A DNA stretch of 64,000 nucleotides. Source: Bifidobacterium vansinderenii (GTDB taxonomy: Bacteria > Actinomycetota > Actinomycetes > Actinomycetales > Bifidobacteriaceae). The notes beneath the pieces were generated by a model. The model was not told where the DNA came from. It saw only the letters and a program-made list of their open reading frames with translations, and did not search any database. How positions within the stretch are numbered: position 1 is the stretch's first letter; every line of letters begins with the position of its first letter. Both the position numbers and the translations under genes were made by a program. This document shows, in pieces, positions 52,928 through 61,960 of the stretch. Location of the stretch: contig NZ_NEWD01000005.1 in the NCBI RefSeq assembly GCF_002234915.1, forward strand, positions 1 to 64,000, in the 5' to 3' direction.

Positions 52928-55342
52928 TCAGTTTGAAGTGGTCGTCTTTCCTGAATTATTGGAATTCGTACCGTTATCAGTTGTTCCGTTGCCGCTCGTA
53001 CCACCGGTAGCACTGTCGGTGCTAGAGCCACCGGATCCACTACCGGATCCGTTACCGGAACCATTACCGCCACTGCCGGAGTTGTCCGTGCTGCCCTCGG
53101 TGCCGCTGGTACCGGGCGAAGTCGAAGTCGTCGTACTGGGCGACGAGCTCGACGCACTCGGGCTCGAGCTGGTGGTGTTCCTATGCGTGGTCGACGGGCT
53201 CGTGGTTCGACGAGTCGTGGAACCACTGTTGCGCTTGGTGGTTCCGCTGTTGCTGTTCGAGTTGCTGGAACCGTTGGAATCCGAGTCGGAGCTGGATTCC
53301 TTTTGCTGCTGCGCCTTAAGCGCCGCCTGATATTCGTCCATGGAGGCGGTCACCGCATCGATCGCACTCTGCAGATCGGTCTTCGCCTTGTTGAGGTCAT
53401 CAACCGTAGCATCCGTGTTCGCAAGCACGCCATTCGCCGAGTCGATGGCAGACTGCAGTGCAGTGCGCGTCGATTCGTCGGACACCTCGCCCTCGCTGTC
53501 GGCCATGGTCTGCTGCGCGGTGGCGAGCAGATCCTGCAGCTGCTGCTTGGCGGTGTCGATTTCCTTCTGCTGCTTGCTGTCGGTCACGGCCTTGGCGGCG
53601 GCGGTCACGCTCTTCACGCTCTTCTCCAGCTTGCTCGCCAGCGTGCGATTGTCCTTGGCGGCGGCGGTCAGCTGCTCAGTGGAGGCCAGATACGTGCAGC
53701 TCTTGGCCTTGCCCGCGCTCCCGGCCTCCTCCACGGCGGTCTTGAGCGTGCTGACGGTGTTGGCGTCGGCCACCTGATCGCCGGCGATGCCCTGCGCGTC
53801 CTTGGTGGAGCTCAACGCCTTGCTGAGCTTGTCGTTGGCGATGGTGACGCGATTGTTCGCGGCGATGCACTGAGTCATCGCGTCGGAGTGGGCGCCGTCC
53901 TTCTTGAGCGAGTTCCAGTAAACGAATACGCCCACGACGAGTCCGATCACCACGAGAATCGCGACAACGATCGCCACGATGATCCACGGCGACTTCTTCT
54001 TTTCCTCGGGCTTCTCCTCGTCCACCATGTCGTCGGCGAATCCGGCTCCGGCGAGCGCGGCCAGCGCAGGCTTGTCCCTGTGCTCGAAGTCGTCGGCATC
54101 GGAGGCTGGTCCGGCGAACTGCGGCAGGTCGCCGAACGGCTTGGTCGCGTCGACGTCGGTGTCGTCAGCACCGGTCACGGATGCAGGGAACTGGATGGGC
54201 TCGATGCCCCAGGACGTGTCAACAAGATCGCCGCCATGACGCGCTGACGCAGCCTTGGCGTCGTCCGGATACAGCCATTCGGAGGTCGACTTGGGTGCGG
54301 TGCTCTTGGCCCCGGCACCAGCGGATCCGGCACCGGCAGCTCCGCCCGCAGCACCGTTCTTCGCGGCCGCCTGTGCTGCGGCGTCGGCGAGCGCAGAAGG
54401 AGAGAACACCATGGTCGGCGCTTCCGTAACGGTTGTAGGCACATCGACGGCGGATGTATTCGAGTCGGCGACAACCGTGGGTACTTCAGACGTTGCGGAT
54501 TCATCGGTACCGGCGTGTGCAGAAGCATCTGTCGGGCTGATCGACGGCACGTTGTCGGCGTTCTGTCCGGAAATCGCGGAATCCGCGGAAGCACTGGCAG
54601 TGGTGACGGCCGGACTGTCAGCGGTTTCGTTTACTGCACGATCAGACACCATATCCTCCATGATCGGCGCTACGACCGACGGTGACGTTACATTGTTTGA
54701 AAACTGGTTCATTTGGTTTGCGGAGTTCGTTCCCGTCGCATTTCGATCGTCGGGTCCACCGGGAATGTCCAGCATGGGGATTCCCGAGTCCGCGGCTTTT
54801 TCGGACGGATCGGATACCACCGACGCGGCCTCGATATCCTCCGGTGCCAACGATTCAGGCAGCACGGCCGGGATCACCGGCATCGTCTGGGTTGCCGTGA
54901 TGTCCGGATTCGGTGTCGCGTTCACTGTCTCAGACGGCGTGGTCTCAGCAGGATCCGTATTCTCGGCCGGATCGACTGGACCGGCGGACTCAACGGTTCC
55001 AAAGGTTTCAGCGGTCCCGGAGTTCTCAGCGGGGAGCGTCTCCGGCTGTTCCTCTTCAGAGGACACGATCTCCACCGTGGCCGGCGCGTTCGAGGATGAG
55101 ATCGGCACCGGTCCCGACACGGAATGCGAATCCGAGATCACCGGCATGCCCGATCGTACGGAGGATCCGGGGATATCCGCCATCATCGGCACATCGGCGC
55201 CGACAGTCCCGACCGTCGCACCGCCCGTACCAGCTGCACCTGGGCCTACACCCGACCGACGAAGTCCGGGCATGTCCTGCGACGATGGTCTGTCCACGGT
55301 TCCTTCGGCATCCCCTCGCGTGAACTTCTGGTCGTCGGTCAT
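52928..55342 (-). CDS. Long single-pass membrane protein with exported helical domain
   Basis: An 804-residue protein of unknown function. Residues 1-450 are cytoplasmic, acidic and low-complexity. A membrane helix at about 453-476 (WIIVAIVVAILVVIGLVVGVF) leads to an exported helical region at about 480-690 with FIVAR-like helices (ALQSAIDSANGVLANTDATV, then LNKAKTDLQSAIDAV) and a Ser/Thr/Gly stalk to the end. Its start overlaps the stop of the phosphatase gene (ATGA). The 277-residue protein at 56244-57077 has the same layout. It may be a surface-polysaccharide partner, inferred only from location. Confidence 0.8.
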   Translation of the reverse strand: MTDDQKFTRGDAEGTVDRPSSQDMPGLRRSGVGPGAAGTGGATVGTVGADVPMMADIPGSSVRSGMPVISDSHSVSGPVPISSSNAPATVEIVSSEEEQPETLPAENSGTAETFGTVESAGPVDPAENTDPAETTPSETVNATPNPDITATQTMPVIPAVLPESLAPEDIEAASVVSDPSEKAADSGIPMLDIPGGPDDRNATGTNSANQMNQFSNNVTSPSVVAPIMEDMVSDRAVNETADSPAVTTASASADSAISGQNADNVPSISPTDASAHAGTDESATSEVPTVVADSNTSAVDVPTTVTEAPTMVFSPSALADAAAQAAAKNGAAGGAAGAGSAGAGAKSTAPKSTSEWLYPDDAKAASARHGGDLVDTSWGIEPIQFPASVTGADDTDVDATKPFGDLPQFAGPASDADDFEHRDKPALAALAGAGFADDMVDEEKPEEKKKSPWIIVAIVVAILVVIGLVVGVFVYWNSLKKDGAHSDAMTQCIAANNRVTIANDKLSKALSSTKDAQGIAGDQVADANTVSTLKTAVEEAGSAGKAKSCTYLASTEQLTAAAKDNRTLASKLEKSVKSVTAAAKAVTDSKQQKEIDTAKQQLQDLLATAQQTMADSEGEVSDESTRTALQSAIDSANGVLANTDATVDDLNKAKTDLQSAIDAVTASMDEYQAALKAQQQKESSSDSDSNGSSNSNSNSGTTKRNSGSTTRRTTSPSTTHRNTTSSSPSASSSSPSTTTSTSPGTSGTEGSTDNSGSGGNGSGNGSGSGSGGSSTDSATGGTSGNGTTDNGTNSNNSGKTTTSN

Positions 55343-56133
55343 TTCGTTGCGGTCACCTTTCCGTGGTCAGCACCGATCGTACTACCGGAATTGCCTGATT
55401 TAGCGAGCGCCCCTTGTACCGGCGGAAGAACGACGGTGGCTTCACCCGAATGGTCGGCCGCATTCCCTGCGGTGACGACTATGGCGGTGGTTGCAGCATC
55501 AGCCTCCACAGCATCGGCCTTCGCGGCGCCAGCCTTGCGCACGCTGTCCTTGCGAGGGCCGGCCGAGGCGTTGGTCACCGCATCCGTGTAATGCTTGCGC
55601 ATGCTGTCGAGAATGATCCAGATCGCCTTGTTGGTCTGCTCGGCGGCACGGCAGAACACGTCGAAGCTCTTGCCCATGGGGTCGTCCACGTCACGCGGTG
55701 CGGGAATCATCGGACGGATAAACGAGGCCGCATTGATCACGGACCGCAGCCGTTCCTCGAGCGTTCGGCCCTTGACGAGCTTCTGCTGCGCGGAGTAGAG
55801 GCACATGTTGGCGAAGTCGGTGACCAGGAACGTGTAGTTCACCGCCATAGGGGCGAGCGAGACGATGTCGCGCCGCTGCTCCTTTTCGAAGCAGAGGATG
55901 AGGTCGGCGTCCTGTGCCATTTCGGCGGTGAGCATGCGGGAGCGGAACGCGCTCGAGTCGATGCCCACGCTGGCCATGAGCTTGCCGCTGGACTGGTGGA
56001 TCGGGCGGTCTTTGAGTCCCTTCACGCCGGCGCTGGACACGGTGATCGACGAGCCGGCGAGATACCGCTTCATCATCAGTTCGCCCATGGGCGACCGACA
56101 GACGTTGCCCGTGCAGACAAACATGATGTGCAT
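55339..56133 (-). CDS. Low-molecular-weight protein tyrosine phosphatase, Wzb-like
   Basis: A 264-residue cytoplasmic protein. The P-loop is at residues 7-14 (CTGNVCRS, nucleophile Cys7, Arg13), and the general acid is probably the Asp before Pro in DVDDPMGKSFDVF near residue 148. The family is about 150 residues, so an extra C-terminal 100 residues (low-complexity Ala/Lys/Asp) are present. Wzb-like phosphatases control capsular and exopolysaccharide export. Its stop overlaps the start of the large membrane protein, and the polysaccharide genes follow. Confidence 0.9.
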   Translation of the reverse strand: MHIMFVCTGNVCRSPMGELMMKRYLAGSSITVSSAGVKGLKDRPIHQSSGKLMASVGIDSSAFRSRMLTAEMAQDADLILCFEKEQRRDIVSLAPMAVNYTFLVTDFANMCLYSAQQKLVKGRTLEERLRSVINAASFIRPMIPAPRDVDDPMGKSFDVFCRAAEQTNKAIWIILDSMRKHYTDAVTNASAGPRKDSVRKAGAAKADAVEADAATTAIVVTAGNAADHSGEATVVLPPVQGALAKSGNSGSTIGADHGKVTATK

Positions 56134-56243
56134 GGCCCGACCTCTACTTCTCTTCGTATGTTCCTAGATTTCCAACTCTATATCGTTATTAATCTACCAA
56201 CCTGAATTCCGGTCAGCGTGACGGGAGACTCTTTGATCCGGTT

Positions 56244-57077
56244 TCAGCCGAGTACGGACTGATTCACCTTATCCACAGCTGCCTGCAAAGCAGAAGACGC
56301 GTTCTGATATACGGTCGGACTCATGATCTGATCGGTGGTCAGCAGCTGCTGGGCCTGATTGAGGGCATCGGAAAGCTGCGCACGAACCGAAGGATCGGCC
56401 TTGGCTCCGGCAGTGCTGAAGAACGTCTGCACATCCGTCAGCTGGTCCTTCAGAGCCTGACGAGCCTCACCCGCTTCCTTGGCGGACTTGGATGCCATCA
56501 CGGCATCACTAGCGTCAAGAACGTTCTCGTTCTTCGTTCCCAGATCGCGTGTCTGCTTGGTGATCTTCTCGTCGACGGCCTTGTTCTGACTGGCTGCGGC
56601 ACTGGGATTGCAATCATTAGTAATCTGCGGCACGTTCTGGGTGTCGGAAAGTGCCTTCTGCAGAGCATCAAGGGTTGCGGGATCGGCGACCGCATCGGCG
56701 GCGACCTGAGTGGCCGGCTCCACGGACTTCACGGTCTTCTTCAGACGTTCAGTATTCTGCTGGTAGATGGACACCGACTGCTGGCAGGAGTCGAATGCCG
56801 ACTGGGTCGAATCGCGATGCTGGAGAAACGCAAATCCACCACCTGCGGCCAGTGCGATCACGACGGCGACCGAAGTAAGAACAACAGTGGCCTTCCTGCC
56901 GGGATTATCGTCAAACGCGGAGTTGCCGGCACGCGCGGCAAGCGCGCTGGGATCCAGCAACGGAGTATCACCAGTGGACGTGGTGGAGGGGAACGAGAAC
57001 ACCGAAGGACCGCGTGATACGCTTCCCCCGTTTCCGGCACGTAATTCGTCGATCGGCCAGTTGTATTCCTCAGCCAT
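56244..57077 (-). CDS. Single-pass membrane protein with exported helical domain
   Basis: A 277-residue protein. The cytoplasmic N-terminus ends in KATVVLTSVAVVIALAAGGGF, a helix at about 62-85. The exported helical part contains repeated A-x3-A patterns (LKKTVKSVEPATQVAADAVADPATLDALQKAL) and ends SSALQAAVDKVNQSVLG. It has the same plan as the 52928-55342 protein. No signal or catalytic residues. It lies between the phosphatase and the Wzy-like gene and may assist polysaccharide assembly or attachment; that is inference. Confidence 0.75.
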   Translation of the reverse strand: MAEEYNWPIDELRAGNGGSVSRGPSVFSFPSTTSTGDTPLLDPSALAARAGNSAFDDNPGRKATVVLTSVAVVIALAAGGGFAFLQHRDSTQSAFDSCQQSVSIYQQNTERLKKTVKSVEPATQVAADAVADPATLDALQKALSDTQNVPQITNDCNPSAAASQNKAVDEKITKQTRDLGTKNENVLDASDAVMASKSAKEAGEARQALKDQLTDVQTFFSTAGAKADPSVRAQLSDALNQAQQLLTTDQIMSPTVYQNASSALQAAVDKVNQSVLG

Positions 57078-57189
57078 GACAACCCTCTCTGCAGTCTCGC
57101 GCCGTCTTACAACGACCGCCTGCGACTCCTGCGGTTCCCGTCACAGAGTCCCACTGTATCTGACATATTTCGGTAACCGTTTTATCAAA

Positions 57190-57209
57190 CCCCCGCTACA
57201 GTTCGGGGG
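57190..57209 (-). terminator. Hairpin after the Wzy-like gene
   Basis: On the minus strand CCCCCG-AACTGTAG-CGGGGG is followed by TTTG. It lies between the Wzy-like gene and the 277-residue protein gene. Confidence 0.6.
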
Positions 57210-57338
57210 CATTACGGCCCAGAGATACATTACTCTTCGGGGGGCGTATAGGCTCTCGAGCACCCTCGGAATTTCACGATTCTTCCCAAGAGTCAGCGTC
57301 AAAACACGGTAAGGGCACGATCTCACGTCCGGATAACG

Positions 57339-58721
57339 TCAACCGCGCTCCTCTTCCGCATGACGCCTATCGCATCCTTCCCGCTCTTTCCGCTCACGGA
57401 CGGCGGCCTTTGGCAGGACGCTTGCGCCCACAGCCCAGATGAACAGCCAGAAGGCATAAAAGGCATAACCCTCAAACTGAATATAGAGATAGGCAAGCAG
57501 CAGCAGCCAGCAGACGGACATCTTGTTCCACGCATGATTACGCGTGACATGTACAAAAACCAACGCCAATGCCGCGATGAACATGACTAGGCCGAATTCG
57601 GTGATGAAATCGACATACGCGTTCATGGTAAAGATGTAGTGATCTCCTGGCGGAGTGCCGAGCAGGCGGATTTCGCCATTGTCCTGAGGGGCTCCCCCCA
57701 TGGCGACGAGTTGCCGCCATGCGGCATCGTAGCCACGGGCGATGGCGTCCTTGAGGTTGCCGATGCCGAAACCGAACATCATATGCACCGGGTCCGCAAT
57801 CCACGCTTCGACCGGCGCCAACGTACGGAAGATGCGCGCCGTTGCGGAGAAATCTCCAGACACCGGTCCGTTGGCTATCAACGATTGCACTCGATCATTG
57901 CTCAGCATCACGATCCCGCCACCAATACCGACCACAACAACGCCAACGGCCGCGATCACCATGTTGCGAACCTTGTGAAAGTCCACAACCACGATCAACC
58001 ACAGCACCAGTGCGATCACGGTATCGATGAGAATTCGCACGCCGGCACCCATAGCGGCGGAACCGAAAGCGTAGATCAGTATCAGAATCGGCAGATCCCT
58101 ACGCCGGGTAAGCCAATACAACGGCATGAGCACGCCGAAAAGATGCATGCCGATATACGACGGTTCGGCGAATAGGAACTGCACACGTCCGGGCACGTGC
58201 ACATAGTTGCGTTCCAATGTACGTTCCGCAAGAGTAACGACGAACGAGGCATGCCCGTGCACTGCGAAGAACTCCAGTACTCCGATGCCGAACGACACAC
58301 CGTAGGCCACGACTATTGCGGTAACCGCAAAGTTCCAGTCAAGCCGTTTGATTCGAAAGGCGATGTCCAGAGCGACCAGACACGACAGTCCCGTCACCAA
58401 CGCGACGATCGTCTGCATTGCCGTGTGGGCGTGGAATCCCACGGAGAGCCATCCGAATACCGATACCGCGACAAGGGCCACGGGGAACACCATAATGGCC
58501 GCATACCGGAAGAATACCCTCGGGATCAAACGGATGTTCAGCAGCACATACACGGCGAACAGTATGGGCGAGATCGGGGACCAGTACATCATGGTGAATC
58601 CGAACACCGTGCCCCCGGCGGGGAGCAACAGCAATGCCAGATACAGCACCACATCTGTGGGATCGGCTATCGCGTTCCGCCGACCGGCACGGTCGCCGGC
58701 AACGATTCCGACATGGCTCAT
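57339..58721 (-). CDS. Wzy/O-antigen-ligase-like polysaccharide polymerase
   Basis: About 460 residues and roughly ten to twelve helices. The large exported loop near residues 310-360 (GGAPQDNGEIRLLGTPPGDHYIFTMNAYVDFITEFGLVMF) with a conserved GdH-like stretch is typical of O-antigen ligase/Wzy proteins. It probably polymerises repeat units of a surface polysaccharide. The ATG at 58721 is the likely start, with GGAGG 10 bases upstream. Sequence divergence within this family is high, so the assignment rests on topology and context. Confidence 0.8.
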   Translation of the reverse strand: MSHVGIVAGDRAGRRNAIADPTDVVLYLALLLLPAGGTVFGFTMMYWSPISPILFAVYVLLNIRLIPRVFFRYAAIMVFPVALVAVSVFGWLSVGFHAHTAMQTIVALVTGLSCLVALDIAFRIKRLDWNFAVTAIVVAYGVSFGIGVLEFFAVHGHASFVVTLAERTLERNYVHVPGRVQFLFAEPSYIGMHLFGVLMPLYWLTRRRDLPILILIYAFGSAAMGAGVRILIDTVIALVLWLIVVVDFHKVRNMVIAAVGVVVVGIGGGIVMLSNDRVQSLIANGPVSGDFSATARIFRTLAPVEAWIADPVHMMFGFGIGNLKDAIARGYDAAWRQLVAMGGAPQDNGEIRLLGTPPGDHYIFTMNAYVDFITEFGLVMFIAALALVFVHVTRNHAWNKMSVCWLLLLAYLYIQFEGYAFYAFWLFIWAVGASVLPKAAVRERKEREGCDRRHAEEERG

Positions 58722-58823
58722 GGCGATCACACCTCCATCATTGAAAACAGCTCATGGCGGAGCCCATCCGCATACGGCTGCGGACGGTTCACGACCATCG
58801 CCCGTCTAAGCAGAACGGCCCGA

Positions 58824-60806
58824 TCACTGTTGGTAATCGTAGGTGACCTTCGGAGCACCGGCCGTGGGAGTCTGGTCAAACTGCAGAGGGGATGAGCCCT
58901 CAGCCGTAGTCACATCATATTCCAGAGTCGCACTGGACCCTGGAGAAATCAGCGTAGCTAGGTTTACCCAATAGGTGACTCCGTTGGAAGTAAATTTGTC
59001 GAAGGCCGTCTGGGCGGGCTGGACCTGCGTGGGCGAATCGCTGGTCAGTTTGATGTTGGAGATCTTGCCGCCGGCCGGCTGCGCAATGGCCAGCGAATGG
59101 CCCACGACACCGGGCTGGGTGAGACCGGAGATGGCCGCATCGACCACCGTTTTCTCATCATCGGGAAGCTGAGCCTGACCGACGAGCTGGTTGATCATGT
59201 CGACAGGGAACGTACCGGTAATGTATTGGGGCAGGCTCTTCGCCTGATCTTCGGTCATACTGTTGCTGATCGAATACGACACATGATAGCTGGCCGCACC
59301 GTTCTTACTGACGGATGTGCGTTTGATCGTTGCGGCACGCTGCACGTACCAGTCGGACTTAGTCCAGCCCATTTCGTTGACGTATACGCCAGTCACTGGC
59401 GACGCCTTCTGCTGGCGAAGTTCACCGGTCATACCGGCTGCGCGCAGCGCCGGCTGGTCATCCTTGTCGAAAGACCACAGATACAGATGACGTTCCTGAG
59501 CCATCTTCGGGAGAATGCCGACCAGTTTCATGGCTTTGTCGGCATTGATCCCGGAAAGGGCGTCGCCGATGATGCGTTGCGCGCTCTCCTCAAAGAACTG
59601 GTCCTCGGCTTCGGGACTGGGGATATCGATGTACACCTGATTCGACAGATACTGCGCAGTGTTGTCGGCTGTGAGAGTCTGTCCCGTGCTCAAAGTGATG
59701 TTTCCGGTCACCGCAATAAGCGACTGCAGGGCCGCGGTATCAAATGACAAGACTCCGTCAATGTCATCGGACCCGAACGACTGTCCTGCCCAGACCTCTT
59801 TGGCGTATGCGGCACCTTCGGGAAAGTTCGGAGTGGCCGACGCGAGTCGGATATCACCGCCATATGGCACGCCAAGACGGCTGATGGCGTACATCTTGTT
59901 GATCTCGTCGGTGGCCTTGACCGATTCTGTCATGACGAACTTGGAGTCGGAATAGAAGTCACCCAGTGTGACCTTTCCGTCAGAGACCGTCACCGTACCG
60001 ACCGAGCCGACGACGCCTCCAGCCGACTGAGTCTCCGCGTTCGTCTGGGAAAGAATAAGGTAATGTCGAGTGCCGCTATGCCCGAACATGGCATTCAGAC
60101 TGGTTACCGTATCGGAATACGATCCGATCGTCCCTGCGAGGGAATCGAGAATGCCAGTACCGGTCTTCAACGCATCACGCACCTGGCCGATATGCGGTTC
60201 AGGAGTCTGGTGCAGTGCCGTCACCTGCTGCTGCAGCACGGTATTCGCCCCACCGATCTTCGAGGAGACTGCGTCCAGTGACTTCACGTTGAAGCTGCCA
60301 TCGCCATTGGATAGGCCTGACTGCTGCATGGTCTCCGCGGCTTCGATCAGACCAGGAAGCGCCTGCTGCGCAAGCGTATCGAATGCATCCGTGGCGGTAC
60401 GAGCGGCCGTAAGATCGTCACCGATATAGGGGAATGCCATGGCAATGCGCCAGACAGCACCATCGGCCTGTTTGCGAGCGGCACCCGTATGCTCCTGCAA
60501 TTCAGGGACGATGTTCTTGATTTTAGAGAACTGATCGTCGTTCTGACCGTTGGAAACATCTGCGGTGATGTTCGACGACGTAGCCACCTGCACAGCCTGT
60601 TCGAGTTCGGTCTTCAGAATCCGAGCAGAATTCAGCAGCATCACGGCATATACGACCAGAGCGGCCAGCAACACGCCAATGATAAGGCCGATGGTCTTTC
60701 CGGCATGAAGCGCTTTCGTGCCCTTATGACCTGCATGATTCGGTTTCGTACGATGAGCCGACCGAGCGGCCCGACCATGAGCAGAGTGACGTGATCTCAT
60801 AGGCAT
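58824..60806 (-). CDS. DUF4012 membrane protein
   Basis: A 660-residue protein. A basic N-terminus and one membrane helix (KTIGLIIGVLLAALVVYAVML, about residues 37-60) anchor a large exported domain. The central motif GSYSDTVTSLNAMFGHSGTRHYLILSQTNAETQSAGG and a following GDFYSD are typical of DUF4012. The C-terminal half is beta-rich and carries WTKSDWYVQRAATI. DUF4012 proteins are common in actinobacterial exopolysaccharide clusters, but their enzymatic role is unproven. It is transcribed with the Wzy-like and acyltransferase genes. Confidence 0.88.
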   Translation of the reverse strand: MPMRSRHSAHGRAARSAHRTKPNHAGHKGTKALHAGKTIGLIIGVLLAALVVYAVMLLNSARILKTELEQAVQVATSSNITADVSNGQNDDQFSKIKNIVPELQEHTGAARKQADGAVWRIAMAFPYIGDDLTAARTATDAFDTLAQQALPGLIEAAETMQQSGLSNGDGSFNVKSLDAVSSKIGGANTVLQQQVTALHQTPEPHIGQVRDALKTGTGILDSLAGTIGSYSDTVTSLNAMFGHSGTRHYLILSQTNAETQSAGGVVGSVGTVTVSDGKVTLGDFYSDSKFVMTESVKATDEINKMYAISRLGVPYGGDIRLASATPNFPEGAAYAKEVWAGQSFGSDDIDGVLSFDTAALQSLIAVTGNITLSTGQTLTADNTAQYLSNQVYIDIPSPEAEDQFFEESAQRIIGDALSGINADKAMKLVGILPKMAQERHLYLWSFDKDDQPALRAAGMTGELRQQKASPVTGVYVNEMGWTKSDWYVQRAATIKRTSVSKNGAASYHVSYSISNSMTEDQAKSLPQYITGTFPVDMINQLVGQAQLPDDEKTVVDAAISGLTQPGVVGHSLAIAQPAGGKISNIKLTSDSPTQVQPAQTAFDKFTSNGVTYWVNLATLISPGSSATLEYDVTTAEGSSPLQFDQTPTAGAPKVTYDYQQ

Positions 60807-60856
60807 ATGACCCCTTACTATCTTTCCCCCGATAAATATACCCCCTTAATGGAGAC

Positions 60857-61885
60857 TTATCGATGACGTCCCACGGCGCGGGTGTTCGTCCTACCGATCA
60901 GTGCGCCGCAATGCGACAGCACGACGACGGCATGGATCATGCAGCAGATAGACATAACGATAAGGAAGGTAACGAATCTCCCCACCAACGACGAACTGAC
61001 CGAGAATGGCGGTACGGCAAGAACCTTGATCGCGACCGGCATCGCGATCGACTGGTGGAACATGAAAAACACCATGGTGTTTCTCCCCAGCCAGTTCAAC
61101 GGGCGGCATCGCACCAATGACATGAAAAGAATGACGGCAACCGATCCGCAGCACGCGGCCATGATTGTCAGAGGAAAGACGCCGTATTGACCGGCAAACA
61201 TCTCGTAGGGTTCACCGCACAACCGGTAATTGATCAGAGAACAAGCCACACTGGCGGCAACGGCCACGATCATGTTGCGTCCACGATGCTCGATCAGCAT
61301 GGTCATGACATTACGCTTCCGACAAGTGTATCCGATCGCTAGATACAGGAGAATCACGGGAACCACGTCAAGGTTCCAGGGTAGGAACACACGAACGAAC
61401 TCATTGTAGAGAATGCCAAGAGTTCCCAGTGCGGCGCAAGCGGCAAGCAATCGTCTTGCGTTGTCTCCAAGAAGACGAATCAGCGCCCAGAACACCAGTT
61501 CGCTCACGAATAATGCGGCCAAAAACCACAGCGTGGTGAATCGGCGCTGCATGATGAAACCGCCGAGCAGATACGACCCCACTTCGAGTATTGGCCGGTG
61601 GGAAATCACGCATTGCGCGAACAGTTCAAACACTGTTATCACTACTGCGGCAAATGCATAGGGGATCAGGTATGCCCGGCTCTTTTTGAGCGCGAACGAT
61701 TTGAAATCCCCCCTGCAACTGAAGAAGTACCCAGATATGAGAAAGAACAGCGGCAGGTGGAACGTGTACAGCGCAATATCGAATAGGTTCTTGCCATGCA
61801 ACATGTCAATGTCGATATGAGCAATGACGACCGCCAGAATGCCAATACCTTTGGCGGCATCCATGTATTCGACGCGTTTTCCCAT
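60857..61885 (-). CDS. Membrane acyltransferase, AT3/OafA type
   Basis: A 342-residue, roughly ten-helix protein of the Acyl_transf_3 family. MDAAKGIGILAVVIAHIDI near the N-terminus (R/K-D-x-x-K-G and a His), LPLFFLISGYFF and TLWFLAALF are characteristic. It probably O-acetylates the surface polysaccharide in this cluster. The start ATG is at 61885. The gene lies 75 bp after the GT39-like gene in the transcription direction. Confidence 0.92.
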   Translation of the reverse strand: MGKRVEYMDAAKGIGILAVVIAHIDIDMLHGKNLFDIALYTFHLPLFFLISGYFFSCRGDFKSFALKKSRAYLIPYAFAAVVITVFELFAQCVISHRPILEVGSYLLGGFIMQRRFTTLWFLAALFVSELVFWALIRLLGDNARRLLAACAALGTLGILYNEFVRVFLPWNLDVVPVILLYLAIGYTCRKRNVMTMLIEHRGRNMIVAVAASVACSLINYRLCGEPYEMFAGQYGVFPLTIMAACCGSVAVILFMSLVRCRPLNWLGRNTMVFFMFHQSIAMPVAIKVLAVPPFSVSSSLVGRFVTFLIVMSICCMIHAVVVLSHCGALIGRTNTRAVGRHR

Positions 61886-61960
61886 TCATCACCTCATCTC
61901 AGAAAAAGACATCGTCGGGGAGCTTCCGGCACGTCCGGTCTACACGAGTCGGGAACGGTG

